Shown here: in pieces, positions 11,765 to 25,526 of the stretch
Position numbering within the stretch: the first letter of the stretch is position 1
How the letters are laid out: each line of letters begins with the position of its first letter
DNA from: Himantopus leucocephalus
Taxonomy: Eukaryota; Chordata; Aves; Charadriiformes; Recurvirostridae
Assembly (NCBI GenBank): GCA_003993805.1
Contig: RSEF01000002.1
Span: forward strand, 75,980,109 to 76,044,108
Direction of reading: 5' to 3'
DNA length: 64,000 bases
Position numbers and translations under genes: made by a program
The notes under the pieces: model-generated
The model's input: only the letters and a program-made list of their open reading frames with translations
The model's database searches: none
Told to the model about the DNA's origin: nothing

Positions 11765-12995
11765 ATAATACACATAGACCAAATGTTAATTTTTTCCAGC
11801 TGTGATTTGAGGGATAAAAGTTTCAGATACTTTCTTCCTATTCACTTTAAACTGTGGCATCTTAAATAGGAGGTGATAGTTGTTCTGATCTCAGGAACAT
11901 AGTCCATTAAATTTTAGAGCAACTCAGTTACACTTCAGGATTCACTAACAATGCCATGGAAGCCCACGCTGCTACCACATTACATGATTTTCCTCAGAAA
12001 GCACATTTTATTTTAGTTTAATTTATAACTGCAAGTGGATGAGAGGACATATCTGTTGGGTTTTTTACAAACCTAACCAAATAATTAATTGTTAAGAAAC
12101 CCATTTCAAATCCAGCCTGGTATAGATCATTTGTTACTAAGACCCCTTTCACACTGGCTTTTTTATACTTTTGCTATGTATAGAATGACTTCACAAATCT
12201 GTAGTAGAGATTCCCATCACTGTCTGTACTACCAAGTTGCCTCACAATTATGCCTAATAGCCTTTGCATTTCTGGTTTTCAAACTGTAAATCATGTCAAA
12301 TTGGCTCTTTAGAGATTTTCTGTTGATCTTTCTTTTCCCTTCAGACATAATCTCCAAGTGCAGGTGGGCATGACATGTTTGGTGATGCATTCAAACTATT
12401 TTACTGGATAAGGCAATGCATTCATAGAAAATAATGACATTTGGCAAAAAAGCCTGTACAGTTTTTTCTGATACTTTCCCTAGAACCTTTGCTAACTTAT
12501 TCTGTGATACAGTAGTACCCACAGGATGTGCTTTTGAGTTACAGCTCAACAAGTCTTTCAAATGTGTCAAAGTCAAATTTTTTTTTGTCTAATTAACCGG
12601 CCATTTACTCACTAAAGCAACTACTCTAGTGGTGGAACTGTCTTCTAAAACTTACTAATATTCACAGGTACTTCCACTACCATTTCACAGGGCCTCCAGC
12701 AATGCTGACAACCTGTGCAGATTGGTGTAAGTATTTTTTTCCTTATCCACAGGTAAGGCCACCTCTTGCTCAAGCACTTTACAACTTCCACAAAATTGTT
12801 TTGGCTGTGTTTTTGTTGTAAGCTTCTACAATAATGATTTAGAGGGTGTTCTTTTGATCAATACACATTCAGTTGCAGTGATCCTCCAATGTGTTGTCTG
12901 CCACAAGATAAACATTTTAAGTCTGTATCACATAAATCACATATATCACATATAACAATTTCAAAACTACAATAAAATGAGCATCTTCCCCAATT

Positions 12996-13481
12996 ACAGA
13001 ATCACACAGAATCACAGAATGGTCAGGATTGGAAGAGACCTCGGGACATTATCTAGTCCAACCCCCCTGCCAGAGCAGGGTCACCTAGAGCAGGTTGCAC
13101 AGGACGGCGTCCAGGCAGCTTTTGAATGTCTCCAGAGTGGGAGACTCCACAACCTCTCTGGGCAGCCTGTTCCAGTGCTCTGCCATCCTCAAAGTAAAGA
13201 AGTTCCTCCTCATGTTTAGATGGAACTTCCTATGTTCAAGTTTGTGCCCGTTACCTCTTGTCTTATCACTGGCCACTGCTGAAAAAAGATTGGTCCCATC
13301 TCCCTGGCACCCTCCCTTTAAGTATTTAGAAGCATTGATAAGACCCCCCCATAGTTTTCTCTTTTCCAGACTAAAAAGACCCAAGTCCCTCAGCCTTTCC
13401 TCATAAGTCCCCTAATCATCTTTGTAGCCCTTTGTGGTACCCTCTCCAGTAGTTCCCTGTCCTTCTTGAACTGGGGAGCCC
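12996..13481 (-). mobile_element. CR1 LINE, 3' end with ORF2 C-terminus, cut by gap
   Basis: On the minus strand this is the end of a CR1 non-LTR retrotransposon. The frame at 13384-13085 encodes the familiar CR1 ORF2 C-terminal stretch, with FSLEKR near its start, [22 protein letters not shown], then [16 protein letters not shown], followed by the conserved untranslated stretch that reads TCTAGTCCAACCCCCCTGC on the plus strand. It ends at 12996-13020 in repeated ATTCTGTG-type octamers, the diagnostic CR1 tail. Further upstream the motif ELLERV.QRATKMI is present but the frame is no longer continuous. The 5' side runs into the 100-N gap at 13482, so the original length is unknown. The relatively intact C-terminal frame suggests a moderately young copy. 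Confidence 0.95.
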
Positions 13482-13581
13482 NNNNNNNNNNNNNNNNNNN
13501 NNNNNNNNNNNNNNNNNNNNNNNNNNNNNNNNNNNNNNNNNNNNNNNNNNNNNNNNNNNNNNNNNNNNNNNNNNNNNNNNN
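13482..13581. other. Assembly gap (100 N) inside a CR1 element
   Basis: Exactly 100 N, the convention for a gap of unknown size. The left flank is CR1; the right flank does not look like CR1, so the 5' end of the element and its insertion border are hidden in the gap. Confidence 0.95.
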
Positions 13582-16500
13582 CTTCTTGGTTTTCCACAAG
13601 GCAACTTTAATTCCTTATCTCAGAATGCTTATTTTACAAGTTTCATAATCTGTTGACACAGATTTTTTTCTTTTTCATTTTTCTAGAGAATTAAAGAAGC
13701 AAACAAAACTCCAAGATCTCCTTGTGTGGCATCTACCAGATTGCAGTTCGTTAGCAGGGTTAAGATTTTTAGTTACAGGAAGGAGGTTCCTACCATTTCA
13801 GTTAGTGAGTAACAGTTAGTATTAGTAAGCTACCCCTCTCCTTATGGTCCACCAACAGAGGGGAAAGAGAGCATCATTTCAGGGCCGTGTAAGTGAATGT
13901 AGGACCAGACAGTAAAAAAGAACTTCGGGAGTGGAGGTGTTCCCTGCATTCCCATCTGTCTCTGCTGCAGCTTACACCATTTTAACTTTTGTTGACATGA
14001 GTAATCATGCAGCAACACAGTAAATCAGACCAGCTTTGCTGATCTTACTGAAAGCCATCTCTGCAAAATAGTGTCTAGTGTCTTTTTAGATCTGTGAGCT
14101 GCATCAGCTCTTACTGTGGGTCCATACTCCTTCGTGCTGAAGCAAGAAAAGGGCAGCCAGAGGCAAGAGAGAATGCATGTTCATCCTTTTAAATGGCAGT
14201 GTGGTCTTAAATCCATTTAAGACCACATACTGAGATACCCAAATGTTAGTGAGTTTCATAAATACTTGCTGACAGCAGAAGAATGTTAACAGTCAAGAAA
14301 CGTGGGTTCAGGTCGAACTGCTGCCAGGGTGTGATCTAGTAGGCAGAGGACTGCTCACCACATCTTTATCACCACATCCCCATCCACTCAACTCTGTCTT
14401 GCTGGTCCTCCTTTTTTTCTTCATAATCTTAGTATAGTCTCTCTGTTGTTGACTTCTTGTCAAACTAATACATATGTTCAGTTGCAGGATTCTTCTTGCA
14501 GCTCCAGCTCCCCACTCCCCATTCTAAGTTTTTGGTTGTGGTTCACAACCTGTTTCCTGCTCTGGTCCATGTACTTAGCCATTCCCAGGCTGCCCTTGTC
14601 CCATGTTCCCTGTTCTGTTTAATTCTCTTCAAACACACACATGATCACAGTCTCTTCTCCCAGTCCCACTATCAATTTCTACCAGCTTTTTGCCCCTTTC
14701 ATTGTCCTTGCCAGTTCCATCTCCCAGTCTTTCATTCCTCCAACCCAAACTTTATTTATTTAGTTAGACTCAGGATCCCGTTCAACTTCCCATTTTGTTT
14801 CAGCCTTCCCATCCCCTAGCTATCTGAGTCTCAAATCTCCATTTCCTGAAGCTGATTTCCTTTTCTCAATTTGCCAATGACAACAACCAGTTGCCTGGTC
14901 CCCAAGGTCCACCCAAACTCCTCCAGTCCAAGCTTTTGCTACGCTTTGGCATTTCAGAGAGATTGCTTTTCCTTTCTTTCTGCATTTCATTCAAGTTCTT
15001 ACTCTAGTACTGATGTGGCAGTATAAGAACACCAAGATCACAGAGGAGAGTCTTCCCGTTTTCAGCTCCAATGTCTGCTCCTGCCGTGCTCTACAGCAAC
15101 CTGGAGCGGTAGTGGCAGGGATTGTCCAGCTCAGCACCTCAGTGCGGAAAGACTCTTAAGAGACTGTAGCTGTCAAATTGTGGCTATGTGCTGCTGAGCG
15201 TGTGCAAAAAGTGGTTCTCATAAAAGGCTTATCATTGTGACGGTTCATCAGGGAGATTACAAAAGGCTCATCCCTGACACAAAAGCTATTTTGCTGCCAA
15301 ATTTTAAGTCCCTCACCCACATCAGAAATACATATGAGCATCTCAATAAAATAATTTTAGTATTTTAAGCAGGATCACAAGAATTTAAAATAAATACATC
15401 AAAAAGAAGGCATCACTTAACAACTGGTAATCTATTTATTAGGTCCCTCAGAGCAAAGTTAAGAAAACAATACATAATATATTTTTTTCCAGTGAGGTTT
15501 AGAAAAAAGCTGCTTTGTAGTCATCTAACATTTGTTACTATAATGGTGAGAGGGAGATATTCCATTAGACACTAATAAATAGTTATTTTACTTTGGAAAT
15601 ACTGCATTACTGTTTGTCACAACAGTTTTATTTCTATTTTGAGAAAGTTACGTGCTAATTTTATTTACATTTGCACAGCTGAGAATACACAGACTGTCAG
15701 TTACTGCATTTTATCTGAGAGATGGTTTCTTAAGAAGCATCCTGGCTTCTTAAGATCTTGTCAACTTGAGCCTTGTTACCTGACTGTATCCTAAGTGTTT
15801 GTCTACATGGGAGAAAATTGCCCTTTCTATGAATTGTATCAGTTGCGTAGCTATGTATTATAAGGCACTGTCTTATAAGGAAATTCTTCATTTTGGAAAT
15901 GAAAGAGTGCTTATATTTGGTAGCCTGATAAATTATAGCTTATGTGACATCTTTTATTAGAGTCTCTCTAATGACCTATAAACACATTAAATAATTTCAA
16001 ACAAATTTAACAGAAGAATAGAGATCTCAGAGTTCCCTAAAATGTAGTGAAAATCAGCAGCTAGTTAGCTAATCCCATCATGTTGCTGCTGAGGGAAAGG
16101 CACGTTACTATGGTGTGGATGTTTAGGGATAAAGGACTGAAACCAATAGAAAAGCAGGCTTCCTTAATACTCCCTTTGCTCATGAAAGAATTTATTTCTA
16201 CGTAGCTTAACCCTCATCTCAAGTTATGCAAACTAAATTTTAAAAAGTCGTTTTTGTTATAGGCAGCCTCAGTAGTTGCTCGACATGTTCCGTTATGAGT
16301 TTGTTTTCACTTGCCTGTTATTTTGAAAAACTTAAAAGCCATCTGGATTCAAATTTGGACTTACCCTTTTCCAGAAGGTCTGTTTCAGCTTGAGTTACTG
16401 GGAGAAGTTTCTTCTGAAACAAAATGTAAACTTATTGTGGGTTTTTCCCCCCCTGTGTTAGAATAAAACTAACTAACTAGCTGTTACAGCCCAGTAATTT

Positions 16501-19500
16501 TGGGCAAAGAATTAAATTTGGCAAGGTTGTTACTCTTCCTTGGAAAATTCACCCAGTAATTATTAGGCCAAATGGCATTCTTTGGAGAAGCCTATAGAGA
16601 GCTGCTAGCTAAATATGATTACACTCTTCTGTTTCACAGCTCCTTTGTGTGACTTCCCCTCCAAAGCATCTTGGCACATTCCTGCACAAAGTTTTAGGAA
16701 AATCTAAATACTAAATGAAACTACTGCTCCTTGTTGTGGTACGTATTATATATGTCTACAAGTAGAAATACTGATAGCAGGAAAACAATCACTCCTTTGC
16801 TGTCAGTGTTTCCCTAGCATTAATTTCATTCCTGTATTTTTTGGTTCCTCCAAATTTAAGGGCTTTGTTAGTATTATTGATTTTCAGGGATTTTAGGTAT
16901 AAGTGCAGCTCACATTCCGGAATAATGTAAAGAACCACTGTTTAGGCTGAACTTTAGCAGCTAGTTTTGTGACAATCAGTTTCCCTTCTTTTCAGTAAAG
17001 TGTTGTTAATGAGGATGCACAACTGGGACTTACACGTGGGATGTCATGTGGAAGCTTCCTGATACATAGTGGATGGTTTAGATTGGTAACTGATGGCATC
17101 CGAGACATCAGCATATGAATCAGACAGCTGAGTAAACTGACTGAGTAAACTTTTTGTATGTGATAACTTTTCCATCTGAGCAACTGCTGGAAAATCAAAA
17201 GACAGTTGGTCCAATGAAAACTGGATGTCACAACATTAGTTTTACTTGTACTTGTGCTATACTGCTGTTATGTACATGACATCAGTCAGCTTTCATGCAA
17301 TTTAAAATATATACCTATTTTATTGCAATTTTTAAACAAAACTGTAGCAAATATGGAGCTGAGGAGTGAAGAAGAAAAGAAGCCTACAGACATGCATGTA
17401 ATTGAACAAAGGTGAAATGTTTAACTCTCAAGGTTCAGAAGATGTATCTCCCAGCACAACATCGCTTCAGAACTTAAATTCAGGTTCTGCTGTTCAGATC
17501 TGCTATCATATTTCATCTCTGCTTGTTGCTAGAAACTTGAATTAGGGTAAAAAACACAGATTTCTTTTTAACCTCAGGCGATGTTGCTGGTGCCTCATGA
17601 AGAGTCGTATTAGCACAACTGAGCTAGCAGTACTAATACAGTGCTCCTATGCAAAAGCAGGAACAAATGGCCCAGGGCAGGGGAGGATTAAAACACTTTA
17701 AGCTGGTTTTGCCACCATGAGAAAGGTTTGTGTACTATAGCCTAAGAGGGACTACAGGAAAGATCATTGTAACTGACAGGCCATGAGGCAAACACCTCTT
17801 GATCATTGCAGTAAGAAAACTGTATGGGGGAGACCTAGATTCTTTACTTGATTTTAAATTGATATTATTTAAGAAAGGGACCTTAGACCCTTTGGAGTAA
17901 ATATGAAATAGCTCATACATACTGATAGGACATGCATCGAGAGGAGTCAATAGAAATGAACAGAGATCTTCATATCAGTTCTTGGGGGTTGAGACAACCT
18001 GTCCACCTTGGTGTGTGTTCACCTACCCTTCTTCAAAGTCTATCAGTTTTCCAGACAACTTCACTATCAACATGGAATTCACAGCACTCTCAAAAATAAA
18101 ATCAGCTATTTCCTGAAGAATGCCTGGACTAAATGTCTCAAAATTTTCCTGCAGAACAAAGTGATTCATTGTCTGGACACACCAGTATTCAGTTATGTAT
18201 AAAGACTTCAGAACACATTTCAAGTTGAAAGGTGTTGTACTATGGGCATTGCATATTGGAAGTGCCTTATTCAAACGATCTGAAGTTTCTACTTTTTTAG
18301 GTCCCTACTATTGCAATTTTCAAGACAATACACTTACATATGTAAATCAAGCATCTTGATTATGAAAATAAGTTCCTTTGAGCAGAAAGGCAACTGAAGC
18401 AAATTATCTTAAATTTGCACTTTTAATTCTTCCCTTCCCTAGGCACAGCAATTTTCAGAATAATCTGGGTATGCGCATTGATTAGAAAGCATTTTGAAAT
18501 ATTGGCTCTTAAACCTGAATCATTGTTTTCAGGGCAAATGTTCCTGAAAGAGCTCCTGCAGAATGCAAACACCACATATAAAAATTCTTTAAAATGGCAA
18601 GACTCAAATTCACACTATCGAAGTGCTGTTTGCGTTTGATGGCTTCAGTATGTTACCATAACCCACCTACTTATGATGGTATTAGCCTGTCTGCAGACAC
18701 CTTGGCTTGTAACTGGACTCCACTCATGTTGTACAAATTATTTTATTTGGGTCATTACCTGGACCCGACTCCCGTCTTATCTCTTCTCAGGATCTTTTAA
18801 CATACTGCTTTTCCTATGGAATTTGGAATTCTGTGGCCAGATTTGAAACATAATTATTCTAAGAAGGATCAGCATTAAAATTGGGGCCAAAATGTACAAA
18901 AAATACTAAAATAACTGTGGCAGTTTGATGTCACATGAGTTTTTCAGAAGAACAGTGTTTTTAGAGTGTCCTGTTCAGTCTCAGTTTTTTACCATAAACT
19001 TTAGCTGGATCCTTAGTAGGTTAGAACTGTAGTAGTGCAACATAGAATGCAACAGATATATATATAATCACTACAATCCAGCTTTGTTATATATGCTCAT
19101 TGGAGACAATTACATTAGCTACTTATGTAATTTGTATAGTTAGATTACATATGCGACTTGTATAACGTGATGTGACATGAGAATAGGGGTAGGGAGAAAC
19201 TTACTAGCTGTTGCCTGATAGGATGGTCCCCACTGACATATTCCCTCACACTTTTCCTGGGGAATAATGTAATATAGCCTATACTGTTTGTGATACAACA
19301 ATGAGATGCAAGCTCAGGTCTGTAAGTGCAGCACCATTTTATTCCAGTATTCTTTTAATACTAAGTATCTTTCAGTTATGAAGAAAATTACCTATCTTCA
19401 GATGGATGCTTGGTCTTAGCGGGTTTTAGCAGCCATCTGAATGACCTTCCTTCAGTTTCACAGCCTATTCCCATGATGTTATCTCATGTCTAGAGAATAT

Positions 19501-22500
19501 CCCTGAATATCAGCAGTGCCTTTGCAGTGTGTCACACCTCCCCACAATGGACTCCCATTGCAGAAGCAGTGAACTGCCACCATCTCTAAATATACAGGTA
19601 AGAGACTCTGCGAGTCTTTGTCCCTTGGAACCAGAACAATTGTGGATAAGACGGATCAAGAAACAATGAGGGGAAAAGATTCTTCAGAGGTTTGGGTTGC
19701 CCAGCAGGCTATGAAGAAACATGCATTTGAAAAGGGAATATGCACAAGAGTGCACAAATTGGCTACAGCACGCAGATGACTCTTTAAGTGTGAGTTATAT
19801 CAACCCGAGTAGGATGAATGGCTGCTTTTGCCTGTTTATGTCTCTGATCAGATGAGCACCAACACTAGCGCTAACAATTAGCCTTTTGCCCTTGGCTAGC
19901 AATCTTCCCCGAGTAGCATCATAACACCTGCAGTCTGCAGACCAGCCACATGATTTGTTTCAGACAATTACATTTACATTCTCGCTGAATAATATGTGAC
20001 TATAGTCAAGCACAAAGATAGCTACATTCTTTATAGCATCCACAATTTTGAGAAAGCAGTTGTCTGTTTGTTCTTGAACCGTATCGTCTTTCTTTGCTGG
20101 TATTTCTTAAGTGCCACAACTCCTAACCCATGTTTACTTCTCCATCTCCATCACTCAAAACTTGAAGGTACTTGAAAAAAGCCTGACATGGAATGATCTG
20201 TGTTTACAGTAAAACAGGATTATTTTGAAATAATAGATAATCCATTTTAGTAAGCAGCCCTCTGCAAATTTCCCAATGATGACACATCTGGGAGGACAAA
20301 GCAGAAGTTAAGGCATAATCCTGGGATAGTCGCCAACATACACATGAGTATCAGGTATGTTTCATAGATCGTTGCCGTATTCACTGAGTCAGCTTCTATA
20401 CCCTTTGATGTAGGTGCCTGTGTCTTTTAGGTCATTACATCAGTCACCCACAGGTTCCAGGACCACGGGTAGCATGCAATTTAATGGAAAACTTCCTTAT
20501 TCTTATGCTAAAAATATTTACCATTAGAATGTTGATATCATTCATTACCTATCACAGGAAGGCCTTTGGAAACAAATAGATAACATAAGAAGTTGGAGTG
20601 TACTGACTGACCTTTGTAGCCTATTTATAGCCTTCTGACACAATTCAGAGGCCATGATTCTATGTACAGTCATAACCCTAGAAACACTGAGGAAGCATGG
20701 GTCCTTTATGTCATGGGCATGATGTCGTCATGGGCATGACATTCTCATGCAAAAAAAACCCAACGGGTTGAAGTCAAACCAGGACTGATGATCTTGTGAT
20801 CTTGTGTCCATGTGTTCAAATTTGCTCTAAAATACTGAAGAATCTTCTACAGAACTACAGGTGTAACCTTTGGGATATATTCTCTGACTTTCTTTTCTTC
20901 CTGTCTCTTCCTATTTTTTAGTCTCCTTTATCTTTCTCACCTTCTGAATCACAAACAGCATCTGTCTGTCTTCTTCATCCACAGTCTTCACTACCTTTGC
21001 TACCAATAAATACCCTCCTCCCCAACCTATCCTAACTACTTTATATCCTTTGCCCCACTTATTTGCTATCCACACTTTTCTAATACTCTAGTCTTAGAAG
21101 AATAACTGCTTCATCAGCACAGTCAGTTTTCCTTGGCAAGCTAACCTAATAACTCCTTTGTATATCTGTTTGTCCCTACCTGTGAGTTACGTTAAAGGTT
21201 TGGTGGAGTTTCTGGTCAAATAAAATACTTTTTGTGTAAGTGAATGAGGAAATTACAGTAATCTTCATTTGACTGCAACAGCAGTTTCCTGATTTCATTT
21301 TAAAATGACACATGAATTTTAAAATGGGGGCAGAAGTCTTATGACTTGTCAACGTAAGTGACCCAATTATGTAGCTCCTTTGGCACCTGGTTCAGCTAAG
21401 CAAAAAATACCATCTATTTCTCCTTTTTTCCCTTCTTCAGAGAAAAAGTCAGAAGTGGGAAGGGAAGGTAAAGAACCATGAAAAAGGCTAACTCTGGGGG
21501 AGATCCTACCTGCTTCATTAATCCACATGGCTCTTGGATACCTACTAGTTTAGGTGGTTCCTAACCTGTCCAGTTGGGACTGAGTCTAGAAAATAATTAG
21601 GAGGATATTCTTAGTAGCAGTCAGTATTCTATTCACTGCAGGGGAGAAAAGGAGAGAAGCAGGGGGAAAACTTGGCAATAAGCAGACTCCATTGATCAAA
21701 TAGAGCTTGTTTCTTACGATCTACTTGTTCAGCAGCCCGCTCGAGGTCAGAAAGCTTTAAAAATGACTGCTTTAAAGCTCTAATTTTGCAAGCTCATCTA
21801 GTGAGTCGATTCTTGATAACACATGAAGCCCCATTAACAACAATGGGATTTTGTTCAGGTGTAAGAATCCTCCCTAGAGAATCAGCCCTGTAGTCAGCAG
21901 TAAAGCTCATTGTTGAAACAAATTATTTTTCAGTAACCAAGTATGTAATTATCCTACACATAATAAAATTTTCTGTACATCCTTTGGAGAATTACAATCC
22001 GTCCACCGGAACATGTGGATTCCTAATGCCAGTTATAAAAGCTAAAACACTGACATCACAAACCATTATAGAGATGAACTGAAATACAGCTGTAAAAAAA
22101 GCTAATGGGTCATGGGTGTGCCATTTCAGTAGTGCTGGTAGACAAAATGTGTTTGTACTATTTCAATCTTTAATTAGGGGGATACAGTTTTCCTGAGAGC
22201 TAGATTCATTGTGGGGGTTGAATTCTATTCTCAGTCTTTTCACTTTCCAGAGGGAATGGAGACTGTGCTTTTGAAACTGGATGGGAGCCTCCTCCCCTCC
22301 CCCTCGGCTTAGTCATTTTCTCTGACTTTGCAGAATTGTGACTTATGCAAAGTCATAGAGAGCCAACGTCAGAGCTGCAAATAGTTCTTCCACTCCCCTG
22401 TTCTGACTATTAGATCACTGTTCTAACAGTGCACTGGATCAAATGTAGGTGTGTTTTGAGGAACTTTCCTTATCAGACATTTAATATCCTTTAATATCAT

Positions 22501-25039
22501 GTTGCAACTAAATTGGCATGCTCATAGACTAAGACTCCTCTGAGAAAGCTCTAGCTACAAAGCCAAGGGAAAGTTACTTATTAAAAATGCACTAAATGGA
22601 CCACAAGCATTTCTCTTGTCATTCTATAATATTTTAGAGAAAGGATCTCTAGCTAAAGATATCAGGGAATCTTTCAAATATTCCCATTTTTTTTCTTCTG
22701 AAAATAGGATTTAAGATTCACGCACGATGATGATACTCTCCATTTTCTGCCTCATACAAATTAACTCAAGCTACCTTATAGTTTGCTCAGTTAAATTCTG
22801 TTTACATTTTCTACAGTAAGCATGGTGAATTGATAAGTCTATGAAGATTTCCCAAACATCCAGATAGCTGTTGTAATTTGATCTCTGAAATACTACCAAA
22901 ATGTTTTCATCATCTTTATCCTTGGCCAAGGGCTGGTAGCCATTACAAGTAACAGTTACTACATGAGTGAGATAAAATTTGATCTGGCTTAATTTCTTCT
23001 CACTGTAGGCATCTGAAAGTTATTTATTTACTCTGAGCTAGTTGTATAGATCTCCCTTGCAATCAAGGGATAGCGTTAGGAACTTCAGAATAGACTCAGC
23101 TGATGCCCTTCAGACATTTATTCTACATTTTGATTAATCATTGTTGGGAAGTGCTGGTCTCTCCCTGTTGACTATAGAGGGAGCCTTGACAACTCAGACA
23201 GGTAGAGCCTAGCTTTTATATGATTACTATTAGTGAGCTGAATCCCACCCTTACAGAGATCAGAAAGACAGCAGTCTATTGCTCTTAACACTTTCTCTTC
23301 TAATCCTTTTGTGGGTGTCACACAAGCATCTTATTCCAGCTGTGTTCATGTTTGTAACTTTAAAAAATAAAAATAGCATAAAAGTATCCATAATCAGAAA
23401 CCTTGCTGCTTTCATAGCTGTGTTTTGTAAGACAAATAACCAAAATCCTTACCCTGTTTGTTTTAGTCCTCAATATTCTCAGTCCTCTCCAGTTAATTTT
23501 GAATTCTTTAAAAAGAGCTTTTGTAAGGATATCAAATGATGGAGATGGTTCCAGTTTTGCCTTCAAGAGCTGTGTTTGAAGAACATTAACTGTGCATGTG
23601 CACAATATGTAGAACAGACCATTTCAAATCTCTGAATGTTAACTGAAGTATCTATTTTTCTTAACAATTCTGTACCTCTGTACAACTATCAAACACAGTT
23701 GATCCACTCATCTCAAAAATGGTGACACAGAGATGCATAAACTTTGGTTAAGGCACCCTACCAAGGGATGCATTATTATTAAGTATATTTATATATAAAA
23801 CATTGTAGAATAGGAATATATAAAGGGTCCACCATACCAATAAGTTGTTCTTGGACCTGATATGTTAGAGTGAGACATTTGAGTTTTATTACTGATGTCT
23901 CTGTAAAAGTACAAGTGGAACCAGATGTAGGATTTGCCTGACCAGAAGTAGATGTCAACTGTGTCTATCTTAGAGGTTTTGTCTAGACTCCTTTTATAAT
24001 TAATGAGAGAGAAAATGATACTCCCAAACATGATTTACTTAAGCATAAGGTAGATTATCTAAAATAGGTCAGATGAATTATCTTTGGTTTTTGACTAGAG
24101 TTAGGCAATATGACTAGCTCAAATATAAAAGCTTATATTGTAGAATTAGGTGAGATTGATCATAAGCCTTGCTGAAGCGTTAGGGTTTCATTATTAAAGG
24201 TGGGATTTTGAGATAAGTTGATCTGCGTTAAGGCAATAGGAGAAACATTAAGTCTTGTTAGCCCCTGACAAGCTAAATCAATCACTCAGCACTGAAGTGG
24301 GGGGACTTTCTGGAGCACAGAACCAGTGTAAGAAGATTTTGATGACATGCTGACATGTAGAAAGGCCAGATTTCTGAATGGCAAAACATCTACCAAACTG
24401 TTTGGTCTATTCAGCTTCTGAGTAGACGTTTATATTTTATACATCTTTCATATTCTCTATATACCTTTCCACACACCTCAAAAGTGCTGACAGTTACTGA
24501 CAAAGAAGGAGCCTATCACAGACTGGATGATAATAGTGAGTCATGAAACAGAGAATAGTATGTGAGTGAACAGATTTTGTTGTGTTTACACAGACAGACA
24601 TGGAAGCATTGGTCAGTAAAAACATATTAACATTATTTTACTCTGCATCCTTTTATCTAAAACTTAACATGCCAAAGAAGTTGCAAAGAGAATGACTTCA
24701 GTCCATTTTGTTGACACTGAGCTATTTGTGAAATGTGTGTATGAGATTGCATATCAAGAAAGAAAGGCAATAAGGAAATTGGTGTAATTATTTTTAAATA
24801 TATGCAAAATAATCTACTTTGAAAGCAAATCCATTAAGAGAAATTCCTTGAAGTATCAGTAAAATTAAAAGTACTTAATAATAACAAAGGAGTAATGTGA
24901 AGTATATTTAGTCCACCTTTTACCAGCAACTGGAATTTTTTCTACATTATGTTAAAATCTGGACAATATATATGAAAACATCAGGACTAATTCCTGTGTT
25001 ATTAATAGTACTTTGATATAAACAACATTGAACAGAATA
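13582..25039. other. Noncoding AT-rich DNA, no gene recognised
   Basis: No reading frame above about 107 codons and none with recognisable similarity. Apart from the palindrome at 14201-14226 and short AT-rich simple runs such as 19056-19066, I could not recognise repeats or exons. It is consistent with long intron or intergenic DNA. Confidence 0.7.
14201..14226. repeat. 26-bp near-perfect inverted repeat (12-bp arms, 2-bp spacer)
   Basis: GTGGTCTTAAAT at 14201-14212 is followed by CC and then its exact reverse complement ATTTAAGACCAC at 14215-14226. Just outside, CAGT on the left pairs with ACTG on the right after two unpaired bases. Twelve perfect paired positions with a 2-base spacer would be expected by chance well under once in 64 kb. 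It could extrude as a cruciform or be the core of a tiny hairpin-type element. No target-site copies were evident. Confidence 0.9.
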
Positions 25040-25043
25040 GAAG
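25040..25043. repeat. Left target-site copy GAAG
   Basis: GAAG directly precedes the LTR's TG and is repeated at 26144-26147 directly after the terminal CA. It can also be read as 5-bp AGAAG if the last A of the LTR is counted in the right copy, which would fit ERVL-type integration. Confidence 0.65.
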
Positions 25044-25409
25044 TGTATTGGGTTTGCACGACCAGGTTTTGGTAGTGGGTGGGTGCAGGGGTGGCTTCTG
25101 TGAGAATATGCCAGAAGCTTCCCACTCTTCTGATGGATAGAGCCAATGCCAGACAGCTCCAAGTTGGACCCACCGCTGGCCAAGGCTGAGCCCATCAGCA
25201 ATGGTGGTGGCACCTCTGTAATGACATTGTTAAGAAGGGGAAAAACTGCTGCGCGACAGCAACTGGGACAGAGGAGTGAGAATATGTGAGAGAAACAACT
25301 CTGCAGACACCAAAGGCAGTGAAGAAGAAGCGGGAAGAGGTGTTCCAGGTGCTGGAGCAGAGATTCCCCTGCAGCCATCGTGAAGATCATGGTGAAGCAT
25401 GTTGTCCCT

Positions 25410-25526
25410 CTGCAGTCCATGGAGGTCCACAGTGGAGCAGATACCCACCTGCAGCCCATGGAGGCTAATGGTGGAGCAGATATCCACCTGCAGCCTGTGG
25501 AGGACCCCACACCAGAGCAAGTGGAT
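25410..25526 (+). repeat. Three 39-bp tandem repeats inside the LTR
   Basis: Units begin CTGCAG at 25410, 25449 and 25488, exactly 39 bases apart. Each has a TGGAGG element and a GAGCA element followed by a short divergent end. Because 39 is a multiple of three, every frame stays open on both strands, which explains the long spurious ORFs here. Further degraded versions of the GGAGCA element continue to about 25670. Copy number probably varies between LTR copies. Confidence 0.85.

Larger units (their letters stand above)
736..12995. other. Noncoding AT-rich DNA, no gene recognised
   Basis: This 12-kb stretch has no long ATG-initiated reading frame; all open frames are under about 110 codons and none resembles a known protein. 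It holds a 19-base poly-T at 1180-1198, a single N at 1219 and a few microsatellites listed separately. No recognisable mobile element was found. It is intron or intergenic sequence. Confidence 0.7.

Noticed and set aside
12729..12760. GTAAGT followed by a pyrimidine tract and CAG|GTAAG, resembling a miniature intron
   Set aside because: Only about 25 bases separate the signals, far below the minimum vertebrate intron size, and no exon flanks it.
13085..13384. 99-codon minus-strand frame as a host gene
   Set aside because: It is the C-terminus of CR1 ORF2, annotated as part of the mobile element.
20710..20739. 13-bp direct repeat GTCATGGGCATGA, two copies 17 bases apart
   Set aside because: Short local slippage-type duplication with no wider structure; does not look like a CRISPR or iteron array.
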